In this document: piece by piece, positions 1-6,922 of the stretch
How the letters are laid out: each line of letters starts with the position of its first letter
How positions within the stretch are numbered: position 1 is the stretch's first letter
Assembly: GCF_026130175.1 (NCBI RefSeq)
Contig: NZ_JAIGNI010000009.1
Coordinates: 62,001-126,000 of the forward strand
Length of the DNA: 64,000 nucleotides
Source of the DNA: Lyngbya sp. CCAP 1446/10
Lineage (GTDB): Bacteria; Cyanobacteriota; Cyanobacteriia; Cyanobacteriales; Microcoleaceae
Direction of reading: 5' to 3'
Position numbers and translations under genes: made by a program
Notes under the pieces: model-generated
Seen by the model: the letters and a program-made list of their open reading frames with translations, nothing else
Databases searched by the model: none
What the model was told of the DNA's origin: nothing

Positions 1-781
1 CGGCATTGTCCATTGTTACCAATTCCACGACAGCGGCGTGCAGTTGGTTGGTGTCAAACATCGGCGCGGTGCAGCCTTCTAGGTAAGACACAGAACTGTT
101 TTCTTCGGCGATAATTAGGGTGCGCTCGAACTGGCCGGAATCTTCGTTGTTGATGCGGAAATAAGTTGACAATTCCATTGGGCATTTTACGCCTTTGGGA
201 ATGAAAACGAAGGAACCGTCGGTGAATACGGCGGAGTTGAGGGCTGCGAAAAAGTTGTCGCCTACTGGTACGACAGTGCCAAGATATTTTTCGATTAGTT
301 CGGGATAATCTTTGATGGCTTCTGTGATGGAACAGAATATAACGCCGTCTTTGGCTAGCTTTTCTCTAAAGGTTGTGGCAATTGAAACGCTGTCAAAAAC
401 AACATCGACGGCGACATTTCCCAGTCGTCTTTGTTCGGATAGGGGAATTCCCAATTTCTCGAAGGTTTCTAATAGTGCCGGATCAACTTCGTCCAAACTG
501 TTGAGCTTTTTGGGCTTTTGTTTGGGCGCGGAGTAGTAGATAATGTTTTGGTAGTCGATCGCCGGATAGTTGACATGAGGCCAAGTAGGCTCAGTCATTG
601 TCAGCCACTTCCGGTATGCTTTGAGGCGGAATTGCAGCATGAATTCCGGTTCGTTTTTCTTGGACGAAATCAGGCGGACTACATCTTCGCTCAAGCCGCG
701 GGCGATGGTGTCCGACTCGATGTCGGTGACGAAACCGTATTTGTAGGGCTGGTTGACTAGGGTTGTGACTGTAGAGCTCAT
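1..781 (-). CDS. sufB: SufB, Fe-S cluster assembly scaffold (3' part cut by window edge)
   Basis: Reading the minus strand from the ATG at 781 gives 260 uninterrupted codons to the window edge, beginning [20 protein letters not shown]. The stretches [35 protein letters not shown] and EGCTAPMFD are characteristic of SufB. SufB is the scaffold of the SufBCD complex, on which Fe-S clusters are built in the cytoplasm before transfer to photosystem and other apoproteins. The remaining C-terminal part and presumably sufC, sufD and sufS lie beyond the left edge (inferred from the usual cyanobacterial sufBCDS order). The gene diverges from sufR and has a SufR-type operator about 100 bases upstream of its start, so repression by SufR is expected. 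Confidence 0.95.
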   Translation of the reverse strand, partial: MSSTVTTLVNQPYKYGFVTDIESDTIARGLSEDVVRLISSKKNEPEFMLQFRLKAYRKWLTMTEPTWPHVNYPAIDYQNIIYYSAPKQKPKKLNSLDEVDPALLETFEKLGIPLSEQRRLGNVAVDVVFDSVSIATTFREKLAKDGVIFCSITEAIKDYPELIEKYLGTVVPVGDNFFAALNSAVFTDGSFVFIPKGVKCPMELSTYFRINNEDSGQFERTLIIAEENSSVSYLEGCTAPMFDTNQLHAAVVELVTMDNA

Positions 782-882
782 GAATTTTGTGCTTTCGAGT
801 GTTCTGGATTAGTCTCTCAAAGATGGCAGACGCTTGAACTGTCGGGGGCCCGGCGAGTTCTGGGGGCTGCTGGCAAGTTAAA

Positions 883-896
883 CAACTGTTTTGTTG
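883..896. promoter_or_regulatory. SufR operator, CAAC-N6-GTTG
   Basis: A perfect inverted repeat CAAC (883-886), six bases, GTTG (893-896) lies in the 179-base gap between divergent sufB and sufR. This spacing matches the operator described for cyanobacterial SufR at sufBCDS promoters. It would let one SufR dimer repress sufB and probably its own gene. Confidence 0.85.
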
Positions 897-960
897 CTTT
901 AGTATATTTTAAGCTACATTAACAATAGTGATATTGTCAAAGTCAAATTAATAATTTTTT

Positions 961-1656
961 GTGAAGATGGAGACGACTCAGCAGACTTCCACGAAACAAG
1001 ACATCCTGCAATATTTGCTCAAGGGGGGTCAGGGGACGGCTCTTGAGTTGGCGGAGTCTTTGGAGATGAGCCCGCAGGCGATTCGCCGTCATTTGAAGGA
1101 TTTGGAGGCGGAGGGCGCAATTCGGTATCAGTCGGTTCAGGCTGGTATGGGGCGGCCGCAGCATATTTATGAGCTTACCAGTCTGGGGCGCGATCGCTTC
1201 CCGAATCGTTACGGCGATTTTGCTGTGTCTTTCTTGGATACGTTGGCGGAAACAGTCGGCCGCGAGCAAGTGATTAGTATCCTACGAAAACAGTGGCAGC
1301 GCAAGGCTACGGACTATCGGCGGCTGGTGGGTTCGGGTTCGCTGCAAGAGCGGGTGAGTAAGTTGGTGGAACTCCGCAGGGCTGAAGGTTATATGGCTGA
1401 GTGTTATCCTGTAGAATCTGTAGGTGTGGAAATGTGCGATCGCGATGTTAAGGGCGATCGATTTGTGTTGATGGAACACAACTGCGCGATTTCTAATGTT
1501 GCGGAAACTTTTCCGAGTGTTTGCGGCAATGAGTTGGAAATGTTTGCGGGGGTTTTGCCGGATTGTATTGTGGAGCGGACTCACTGGATTATTGATGGGG
1601 AACATCGCTGCGGTTATTCTATTGCTAAGAAGAAGTCATTAGTCATTAGTCATTAG
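961..1656 (+). CDS. sufR: SufR, Fe-S sensing repressor of the suf operon
   Basis: The 231-residue protein has an N-terminal winged helix (about residues 14-55, including LAESLEMSPQAIRRHL) and a C-terminal domain carrying four cysteines in the order C-X12-C-X13-C-X14-C. This is the SufR family signature for holding a 4Fe-4S cluster. In other cyanobacteria, cluster-loaded SufR represses sufBCDS. I use the GTG at 961; an in-frame ATG at 967 is an alternative. The last codons (SLVISH and the TAG stop) are encoded by an AGTCATT tandem repeat that enters the gene from downstream, so the native C-terminus has been replaced by repeat-derived residues. Confidence 0.93.
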   Translation: MKMETTQQTSTKQDILQYLLKGGQGTALELAESLEMSPQAIRRHLKDLEAEGAIRYQSVQAGMGRPQHIYELTSLGRDRFPNRYGDFAVSFLDTLAETVGREQVISILRKQWQRKATDYRRLVGSGSLQERVSKLVELRRAEGYMAECYPVESVGVEMCDRDVKGDRFVLMEHNCAISNVAETFPSVCGNELEMFAGVLPDCIVERTHWIIDGEHRCGYSIAKKKSLVISH

Positions 1657-1668
1657 TCATTAGTCATT
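1634..1668. repeat. AGTCATT heptamer tandem repeat, five units
   Basis: Five perfect AGTCATT units straddle the end of sufR; the third unit supplies its TAG stop at 1654-1656. The pattern is of the short tandemly repeated repetitive (STRR) kind known from filamentous cyanobacteria. Confidence 0.95.
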
Positions 1669-1707
1669 AGTAACAATTATCAATTACCGATTATCAATTT
1701 TTAATAT

Positions 1708-2115
1708 ATGGAACCGCTAGCAGATTTTTTAAAGCCGGAAGAGTGCGCCGAAGTTGATATGGCGCTGCTGTCGTCGAAGGAAAAGTTTTCGACTCGATTG
1801 GCAATTTATGGTTTGAGGGTGCTCAAGCAAATTGCTGGGGAGACTGGTTTGCCGATAACTGAGGTGTCTAACCAGCAGGTGATGGATTGGATTAAGAATG
1901 ATGAGAGCATTCAACAGTCGATTCAAGTTGATGCTAGTTTTGAAAACTTTTTTACTAATTTGGTGGTTGCGTCTTTGCGACCGTTGAAGCAAATTGCTGT
2001 GGAAGTTGGAGGGACGATCGAGCAATTAACAGTTAAGCAGGTCGTGGCGTGGTTTGTAAAGGATGGGAAGATTCGCCGAGAGCAGGGAACCGATGCTGCT
2101 TTTTTGGATTTGTGA
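1708..2115 (+). CDS. Conserved hypothetical protein, mostly helical
   Basis: This 135-residue soluble protein contains two similar halves. Residues about 28-70 and 87-125 each hold an LRxLKQIAxExG motif followed by a predicted helix with VxxWxKxDxxIxx (LRVLKQIAGETG/VMDWIKNDESI and LRPLKQIAVEVG/VVAWFVKDGKI). It therefore looks like an internal duplication of a helical module of about 60 residues. I do not recognise the family. There is no signal peptide or membrane segment. It follows sufR on the same strand after 51 bases containing the heptamer repeat, so co-transcription with sufR is possible but not shown. Confidence 0.7.
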   Translation: MEPLADFLKPEECAEVDMALLSSKEKFSTRLAIYGLRVLKQIAGETGLPITEVSNQQVMDWIKNDESIQQSIQVDASFENFFTNLVVASLRPLKQIAVEVGGTIEQLTVKQVVAWFVKDGKIRREQGTDAAFLDL

Positions 2116-2139
2116 TTGGGCTGACGCGCTCAGACTGGC

Positions 2140-2203
2140 AGAAACCGGGTTTTTTCGGCATCTGTCGCCTGCAACGAAATATTTTCATAAAAACCCGGTT
2201 TCT
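2140..2203. repeat. AGAAACCCGGTTTCT-family inverted pair
   Basis: AGAAACCGGGTTTTT (2140-2154) and AAAACCCGGTTTCT (about 2189-2203) face each other across a loop of about 34 bases. The same core recurs at 26477-26510, 26735-26767, 41684-41749 and 54524-54637. Confidence 0.85.
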
Positions 2204-2256
2204 CGCCCCTCGTCCGACTCCATGACATCATCGAAAAAAAACTTTTGACAAAGGGG

Positions 2257-2285
2257 TTGACAAACTGGGGAAAGCTTGGTAATGT
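2257..2285 (+). promoter_or_regulatory. Sigma70-type promoter for the 5S rRNA gene
   Basis: A consensus -35 TTGACA (2257-2262), a 17-base spacer and a -10 TAATGT (2280-2285) sit 72 bases before the 5S gene. No 23S rRNA lies upstream, so this would drive the 5S gene as its own unit. A second TTGACA lies at 2245-2250. Confidence 0.7.
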
Positions 2286-2357
2286 AATTAAGTCGAGCGA
2301 AAGAGATGCAGCGCATCAAGCTTAACGCAGACACAGGATTTAAAGTTTTCAAAGCTT

Positions 2358-2475
2358 TCCTGGTGCTTATGGTGTAATGGAACCACTCCGATCCATCCCG
2401 AACTCGGTTGTTAAACGTTACTATGGCGAAGATACTCGGCGGGTCACTGCCCGGTAAAATAGCTCGGTGCCAGGT
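2358..2475 (+). rRNA. rrf: 5S ribosomal RNA, isolated copy
   Basis: The sequence starts TCCTGGTGCTTATGGTG, contains the conserved loop CCATCCCGAACTCGG, and closes with CTCGGTGCCAGG, which pairs with the start (TCCTGG/CCAGG). Its length of about 118 bases is normal for bacterial 5S rRNA. No 23S or tRNA sequence is present in the preceding 2 kb; the upstream gene is protein-coding, so this is not the tail of a standard rRNA operon. It has its own promoter and terminator. Confidence 0.95.
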
Positions 2476-2487
2476 TAATAATAAATT

Positions 2488-2528
2488 AAAGCTCTTTTCC
2501 CGCAACAACGGAAAAGGGCTTTAGTTTT
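2488..2528 (+). terminator. Rho-independent terminator after 5S rRNA
   Basis: AAAGCTCTTTTCC (2488-2500) pairs with GGAAAAGGGCTTT (2510-2522) with one mismatch, followed by TAGTTTTGT. It may also stop transcripts of the convergent gene at 2530. Confidence 0.85.
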
Positions 2529-2529
2529 G

Positions 2530-2724
2530 TCACAGAATATTTTTGCCCCGTCCGCTCCAACGCCCTGTTAGAACGCGCTTTGGCGACAATTTCACCACTT
2601 CTCTGCCGCTTTCAGCTTGTTTCTTCTGCAAGTCTGCAAATATTGCATCCAAGTCATAATTGAAAGATTTGGCATACTCTTCACGAATTTTGTGAATTTC
2701 TTCTACGATTTCATCTTGCAACAT
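2530..2724 (-). CDS. Small hypothetical protein, antitoxin-like
   Basis: This 64-residue charged, helical protein begins MLQDEIVEEIHKIREEYAKS and ends in a basic tail (GRWSGRGKNIL). Small proteins starting this way are common in cyanobacteria beside toxin genes, but I cannot assign a family from sequence alone. It is convergent with the 5S rRNA gene and lies 64 bases downstream of the PIN gene on the same strand, so it may be the third gene of that toxin-antitoxin group (inference). Confidence 0.6.
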   Translation of the reverse strand: MLQDEIVEEIHKIREEYAKSFNYDLDAIFADLQKKQAESGREVVKLSPKRVLTGRWSGRGKNIL

Positions 2725-2788
2725 AAATTAATTTCCTAGTAGTTCATCAGGCGTACAAAGGATGGGTAACTGATATCCGAAATCAAAA

Positions 2789-3199
2789 CTACTCAGATTC
2801 GATCGTCTTCAAAAACTCGTCTGCTGTGATTACTACCACACCACGAAATGGGTGCAATACGAGCAAATCCCTGTCACCAGTGATGATATAGTTCGCTTCT
2901 CCATTTAATGCCAACTCCAAAACTTTGTCATCTTTTGGATCGCGACACTCTTGCACCTTTTCAATTATCTCCACTAGAACTCCCCTTTCCACCAAAGCTG
3001 CTAAAAATTCCTCCCTTTCTTCACTTGTGACATACCGATTAAATTTTTCGCGCCCCAATACCTCATTCAATTCTTCTAGCAGTTCAAGTGATAGTAACAC
3101 CTCTCCGTTTGCTAAAGCATATCGAAGGGCGCGATCGGGTTTACTGTTATCAAACAAAATCGCACTGACAATGGCATTTGTATCAAAAACGTAGCGCAT
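2789..3199 (-). CDS. PIN-domain toxin (putative type II toxin-antitoxin RNase)
   Basis: MRYVFDTNAIVSAILF carries the first conserved Asp of PIN nucleases. CRDPKDDKVLELALNGEA and ITGDRDLL supply the remaining acidic residues. The length of about 136 residues fits the COG1569 type of PIN toxins, which cleave RNA with divalent metal. I chose ATG 3199 because GAGGAG lies just before it; an ATG at 3211 overlapping the antitoxin end is also possible. It follows the antitoxin gene by one base, an arrangement typical of translational coupling. Confidence 0.88.
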   Translation of the reverse strand: MRYVFDTNAIVSAILFDNSKPDRALRYALANGEVLLSLELLEELNEVLGREKFNRYVTSEEREEFLAALVERGVLVEIIEKVQECRDPKDDKVLELALNGEANYIITGDRDLLVLHPFRGVVVITADEFLKTIESE

Positions 3200-3200
3200 C

Positions 3201-3428
3201 TCACTCCTCAAAAAGAATTGAATCCAAAATTTCTGGGGTCAATCCTCGCGATTGAGCATTCCGACTCATCTCACTCATTACCTCCTCTAGGGGTCTTTTG
3301 TGTCGAATTGCATCACTAAGTTTCAGGCTAAGTAATGCCTCTAATTTACGACGCTGTTCTTCAGAAGCAGCCTCAAATATTTTAGCAACTTCAGCATTAA
3401 CGCGAATTGCGATCGTTTTGGTTTGCAT
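3201..3428 (-). CDS. Antitoxin of the PIN-toxin pair
   Basis: This 75-residue protein starts MQTKTIAIRVNAEVAKIFEA, which resembles the beta-strand plus helix start of ribbon-helix-helix antitoxins. The rest is helical and charged. The start at 3428 is the first ATG; the open frame extends upstream only to a TTG. The gene directly precedes the PIN toxin, whose start is within 2 bases of this stop. It would bind and neutralise the toxin and repress the operon (family knowledge). Confidence 0.8.
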   Translation of the reverse strand: MQTKTIAIRVNAEVAKIFEAASEEQRRKLEALLSLKLSDAIRHKRPLEEVMSEMSRNAQSRGLTPEILDSILFEE

Positions 3429-3514
3429 GATGGTTATGTGATGTTTCAATGACTGTTTTCAAATAAGCTAGAATTGTGGGGGACTTGAACCATATTTTAA
3501 CACAATCATAACAA

Positions 3515-3554
3515 GCGATCGCCCTTATTGTAGCAGTCAATAGTGGGCGATCGC
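3515..3554. repeat. HIP1-containing inverted repeat upstream of the toxin-antitoxin pair
   Basis: GCGATCGCCC (3515-3524) and GGGCGATCGC (3545-3554) form a perfect 10-base inverted repeat with a 20-base loop. It lies 87 bases or more upstream of the antitoxin start and downstream of the LOTUS-like gene, so it could be a terminator-like structure or simply paired HIP1 sites. Confidence 0.6.
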
Positions 3555-3599
3555 ATCTTTCCTAGTGGTATAATGGCAAAATTGAGCGGCTAATGACCT

Positions 3600-4295
3600 T
3601 TATTCTATAATTGAATAATTTTCTACAGTAATCTGCCAATCATTATCCACTTTTTGGACATGGAGACTAGGAATTGTCTGAAGTAACTCAATCAATTTCA
3701 TATCCGGACACACACTTCGTATTACAGTTCGTATGGGTTGCTTATAATCATCGTGAAATTTTTTACTCAATATTGCAGTTGTCACATTTTTGTTCGGATG
3801 ATTTGCCATTAATCTATTGATGATTTCTATCAGAGCGCTTTCCAAGTCGTTGACTGATTTAATGCTAGGAACTAATATTGGCTTAATTGCTGAAATCCTT
3901 GCAATTTCCAAGTTATTGACTGATTCAATACCCGGAACTACGCTTGGCTGATATTCTGAAGTCCTTATTTTGTAGTAATTAATTGACGTTGTTTGAAACT
4001 GGGAAAAGCTCGGAACTACTTCCTGAATAAGAGCTACGTAAAACTTTGTCGGTATTGGAGTACCGTAGATCGAAAAGCGCCCGCTACTTGTCAAAAGCCC
4101 CCTAAAACCGTCGCTATAACCTTGAACTTCTGCCACTTTTTCAAGTAAGACTCCATGCTTTTGATAAAATACTTCAGTGAGCTTAGCCACGCAAATCCAG
4201 GGATTGCCGTTGCTACCGGATTCAATAGCTATGAGGTATTCCACCTCTTCGAGTAGCAGTTTTAAACACGAGGACGGATCTTGATGATACTCCAT
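3600..4295 (-). CDS. Putative tandem OST-HTH/LOTUS-like domain protein
   Basis: The 231-residue protein has two related winged-helix-like regions. One is at about residues 8-90 (NPWICVAKLTEVFYQKHG, then an FSIYGTPIPTKFYVAL end). The other is at about 150-225 (ALIEIINRLMANHPNKNVTT, then LIELLQTIPSLHVQKVD). The second fits the pattern of LOTUS/OST-HTH domains, which bind RNA and in bacteria often accompany NYN nucleases. A central linker repeats SVxxLExA with Pro/Ile residues twice. No nuclease domain is present. The assignment rests on pattern only and could be another winged-helix family. Confidence 0.55.
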   Translation of the reverse strand: MEYHQDPSSCLKLLLEEVEYLIAIESGSNGNPWICVAKLTEVFYQKHGVLLEKVAEVQGYSDGFRGLLTSSGRFSIYGTPIPTKFYVALIQEVVPSFSQFQTTSINYYKIRTSEYQPSVVPGIESVNNLEIARISAIKPILVPSIKSVNDLESALIEIINRLMANHPNKNVTTAILSKKFHDDYKQPIRTVIRSVCPDMKLIELLQTIPSLHVQKVDNDWQITVENYSIIE

Positions 4296-4461
4296 TTTAA
4301 AAATTATACTTAAGTACCAATGGGCGTGACATATAGCTACAAGTGTATTGCCGAGTATTCCATAATGCTCTGAGTGCGACTTTACTTATCGAAAGAAGCC
4401 TGAGTTCCTCATGAAACTTCACAGTCATTTTTTTTGTAGCAGGTTGAACCGCCGATCAAAT

Positions 4462-4683
4462 TTACATATAATCCTTTAAATCTTCGAGAGGTTCATCAAA
4501 ATCATCAGACATCCAGATTTTATCTTTCCAAATTCCAAGTCCGCCTCGCTTGGCAGCTTTTTCCGTTTTAGGAGGCTCTTGGGCGTATCGGTTTACCAGA
4601 AATTCTATATAGTCAAGGACTGCCTGTTTGGCAGATTCAGGCAATTTTTTGAGATTTTTTAAGATAGCAGTTTCTATCATCAT
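4462..4683 (-). CDS. DUF2281 family protein (antitoxin-like), copy A
   Basis: This 73-residue protein has an N-terminal helix LKNLKKLPESAKQAVLDYIE and the C-terminal acidic tail DDFDEPLEDLKDYM typical of DUF2281 proteins. These usually sit before a PIN/VapC-type toxin gene as the antitoxin. Here no toxin gene follows; downstream on this strand is the LOTUS-like gene after 166 bases. It is a paralogue of the gene at 4748-4975. Confidence 0.8.
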   Translation of the reverse strand: MMIETAILKNLKKLPESAKQAVLDYIEFLVNRYAQEPPKTEKAAKRGGLGIWKDKIWMSDDFDEPLEDLKDYM

Positions 4684-4747
4684 TTTTTACTCTCCTTTCA
4701 ATTCGATACAGACCAGATCAAAGCATGAGTATCCCATAGTAATCTAT

Positions 4748-4975
4748 TCATTCCATGTATTCCTTCATATCCTCAAGCGGCTCATCAAAGTCATCAGGTA
4801 GCGGTAGAACAAACATTCCTTTCATCGTTCCGGCAACTCGACGCTTCTTTGTCGGCTTTTCTTGATTGGAGTTTTTAGCCTGCTTTTCGATCAAAAACTC
4901 AATATAATGAAGCACTTCTGTTTGAAGAGACTCAGGGAGTTCTTCTAGTTTTTCTAAAATGACTGGCTGTATCAT
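4748..4975 (-). CDS. DUF2281 family protein (antitoxin-like), copy B
   Basis: This 75-residue protein shares with copy A the start MIxxxILxxLxxLPES, the IEFLIEKQ helix and the tail DDFDEPLEDMKEYME. It carries MKGMFVLPLPDDF before the tail, the commoner form of the family. It lies 64 bases upstream of copy A on the same strand, and neither has an adjacent recognisable toxin. Confidence 0.82.
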   Translation of the reverse strand: MIQPVILEKLEELPESLQTEVLHYIEFLIEKQAKNSNQEKPTKKRRVAGTMKGMFVLPLPDDFDEPLEDMKEYME

Positions 4976-5156
4976 TGTTTATTCTCGCGATCGCCCCATC
5001 TACTCCATTAAAGCACCAAAACCCAATGTCAGCAACAGAATACCCCATCATCTAGCCCGATCGCCCAAAATCGCACTCACACCACCATCATTCTGCAACT
5101 TGCCTAAAATTGCCCGATCGACTATCGTTCCTAGTAGCAGGAATAACAAAGAAAAT

Positions 5157-6020
5157 ATGACAGCAATATTGCCGCCTTGGATTGTTTTAGACTCCCTATT
5201 GCACAACTGGCTGTTAGAAGATATCGGTAGGGGCGATCGCACAACATCGACCTTATTCCCCGCAGAGAGCGTCCCAGGTACTGCTAAATGGATTGTCAAA
5301 GAGGCGGGAGTCGTCGCTGGATTGCCGATCGCCGATCGCACTTTTAAACTTTTAGACAGCCGCTTGAGCTTCAACCCGCAAGTACCAGAAGGGACATTGT
5401 GCGACAAAGGACAAGTAATTGCCGAGATTTCTGGCAATTTCGATGCGCTGCTAACCGGTGAAAGAGTAGCATTAAACTTGGCAATGCGTTTGAGTGGCAT
5501 CGCGACTTTAACTCGCAAATATGTTGACAAAATTGCCGATTTACCTGTGCAATTAGTCGATACCCGCAAAACCACGCCCGGATTGAGATTGTTGGAAAAA
5601 TACGCGACTCAAGTCGGCGGTGCTTGCAATCACCGGATGGGATTGGATGACGCAGTGATGATTAAAGACAATCATATCGCGGCGGCTGGCGGTATTGCAG
5701 AGGCGATCGCCCGTATCCGCAATTCGATTCCCTATCCGCTGACTATCGAAGTTGAAACGGAAACTTTGGCTGAAGTAGAAACGGCTTTGCAGCACAAAGC
5801 TGATATTATCATGTTGGATAATATGTCTTATGATTTGATGCGGCAGGCTGTGGCAATAATTCGCGAAAAGAGCGATCGGGTAAAAATCGAAGCTTCCGGC
5901 AATGTTACTTTAGAAACTATTAGAAGTGTTGCGGAAACTGGAGTTGATTATATTTCAACTAGCGCTCCAATTACGCGATCGACTTGGCTAGATTTGAGCA
6001 TGAAAATTCATAGTCATTAG
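5157..6020 (+). CDS. nadC: Nicotinate-nucleotide pyrophosphorylase (carboxylating)
   Basis: NadC converts quinolinate and PRPP to nicotinate mononucleotide in de novo NAD synthesis. Family motifs are present: LLEDIGRGDRTT near the start, GERVALNLAMRLSGIAT, DTRKTTPGLR, GGACNHRMGLDDAVMIKDNHI, IEVETETL, IMLDNM and ISTSAPI. The 287-residue length is normal when ATG 5157 is used; the frame stays open for 66 more codons upstream, but that part is Pro/Ser-rich and not NadC-like. The C-terminus ends KIHSH, where CATAGTCATTAG resembles the AGTCATT repeat seen in sufR. Confidence 0.96.
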   Translation: MTAILPPWIVLDSLLHNWLLEDIGRGDRTTSTLFPAESVPGTAKWIVKEAGVVAGLPIADRTFKLLDSRLSFNPQVPEGTLCDKGQVIAEISGNFDALLTGERVALNLAMRLSGIATLTRKYVDKIADLPVQLVDTRKTTPGLRLLEKYATQVGGACNHRMGLDDAVMIKDNHIAAAGGIAEAIARIRNSIPYPLTIEVETETLAEVETALQHKADIIMLDNMSYDLMRQAVAIIREKSDRVKIEASGNVTLETIRSVAETGVDYISTSAPITRSTWLDLSMKIHSH

Positions 6021-6171
6021 TCACTTTTCTAAAGGAACTTCGGCAACGGGCAATGTACGGGATCTAACGGATTGAATGGAAAGGAAAAGTATTTTTTTTC
6101 CTCTCCCTTTCCATTGGCAATTGGCAGTTACGTTGGTCATTAGTTCAAGGTAATACCATTTTGCAGAATAA

Positions 6172-6456
6172 GTGCTACAAGACCACAAAATTAAGGGATA
6201 TTTTATGAAAGTCAACTATCAAGAAATAATTGATGCAACAGTCAAGGAGTTGAAAATACTTTTGTCACAACAAACTGTAATTAACCGACTAAAAATCCAA
6301 GCACTTTATTGCTTAAAAGCTGGCTATAGTCTAATACCAATTAAAAAAAATCATTGCCACAATACTCTTAGTTGAGTTTGTTTATTCAAATATTGTCGAT
6401 GGTGCGTCGCTCTCGCTTATTTTTCGTCTTTTTTGGGATACTATCGAAGGCGACAC
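6172..6456 (+). mobile_element. IS630-type element remnant
   Basis: The ATG at 6205 starts MKVNYQEIIDATVKELKILL followed by QALYCLKAGYS. This resembles the N-terminal helix-turn-helix start of cyanobacterial IS630-family transposases. The frame then runs out at about 6330, where a 3'-end segment (6334-6456) is joined. That segment reappears inverted at 28133-28260. The rest of the transposase is missing, so this is an internally deleted, inactive copy. Confidence 0.6.
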
Positions 6457-6496
6457 ACCATACTAATATTGTTGCATTGATTTGTCAAATTAGTGG

Positions 6497-6694
6497 TATA
6501 ACTTGAGATGGAATTACCAGGCAATTTCCCGCATAGAATCGAGACTTGAATATGAGAGAAGCTATCAAATTTTCCGCCGTTTGGTTTGACCAAGTTCTGG
6601 CGCGCCGAGTCGGATACGAGCCAATACAAAAATGGATCGCCAAAGTCGATCATGGCAACCAAAAAATTGGTAACAAAGACGATATTGACAAATC
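6497..6694 (+). pseudogene. Broken internal fragment of a class D beta-lactamase gene
   Basis: About 200 bases match the middle of the intact gene at 31784-32656, corresponding to its residues about 118-178. The fragment reads NMREAIKFSAVWFDQVLARR and later NQKIGNKDDIDK. The Trp codon in the family context AWNRDL has become TAG. The homology stops abruptly at a TGTCAACTGTCAACT heptamer repeat. No active-site STFK or KTG segment is present, so it cannot encode an enzyme. Confidence 0.85.
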
Positions 6695-6922
6695 CTGTCA
6701 ACTGTCAACTGTTAAGATATTTTTGCGGATCGGCATCCGGTTGCTGCGTAATTTGTGGCAGATGAACGAAAAGCTCGATCGAGCTTTTGGTTTTTAGCTG
6801 TTGGGAAACTGTTAGCAGCGACGGTTGTTACCTTGTTTTCGGTTAAGATTAATTTTGAGTATAGGGTGCACAGGTTCCTTAAAATATTTCCACCCAATGC
6901 AGCTAAACAGTAACTCGATCAT

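Noticed and set aside
2116-2357. Search for 23S rRNA or tRNA remnants upstream of the 5S gene
   Set aside because: No recognisable 23S tail or tRNA cloverleaf; the stretch holds a palindromic repeat and a promoter.
5048-5575. 175-codon minus-strand frame within nadC
   Set aside because: Antisense to a clear NadC coding region with strong motifs.
6021-6215. Small minus-strand frame after nadC
   Set aside because: No ribosome site or family features, and it crosses repeat-like DNA and the IS remnant.
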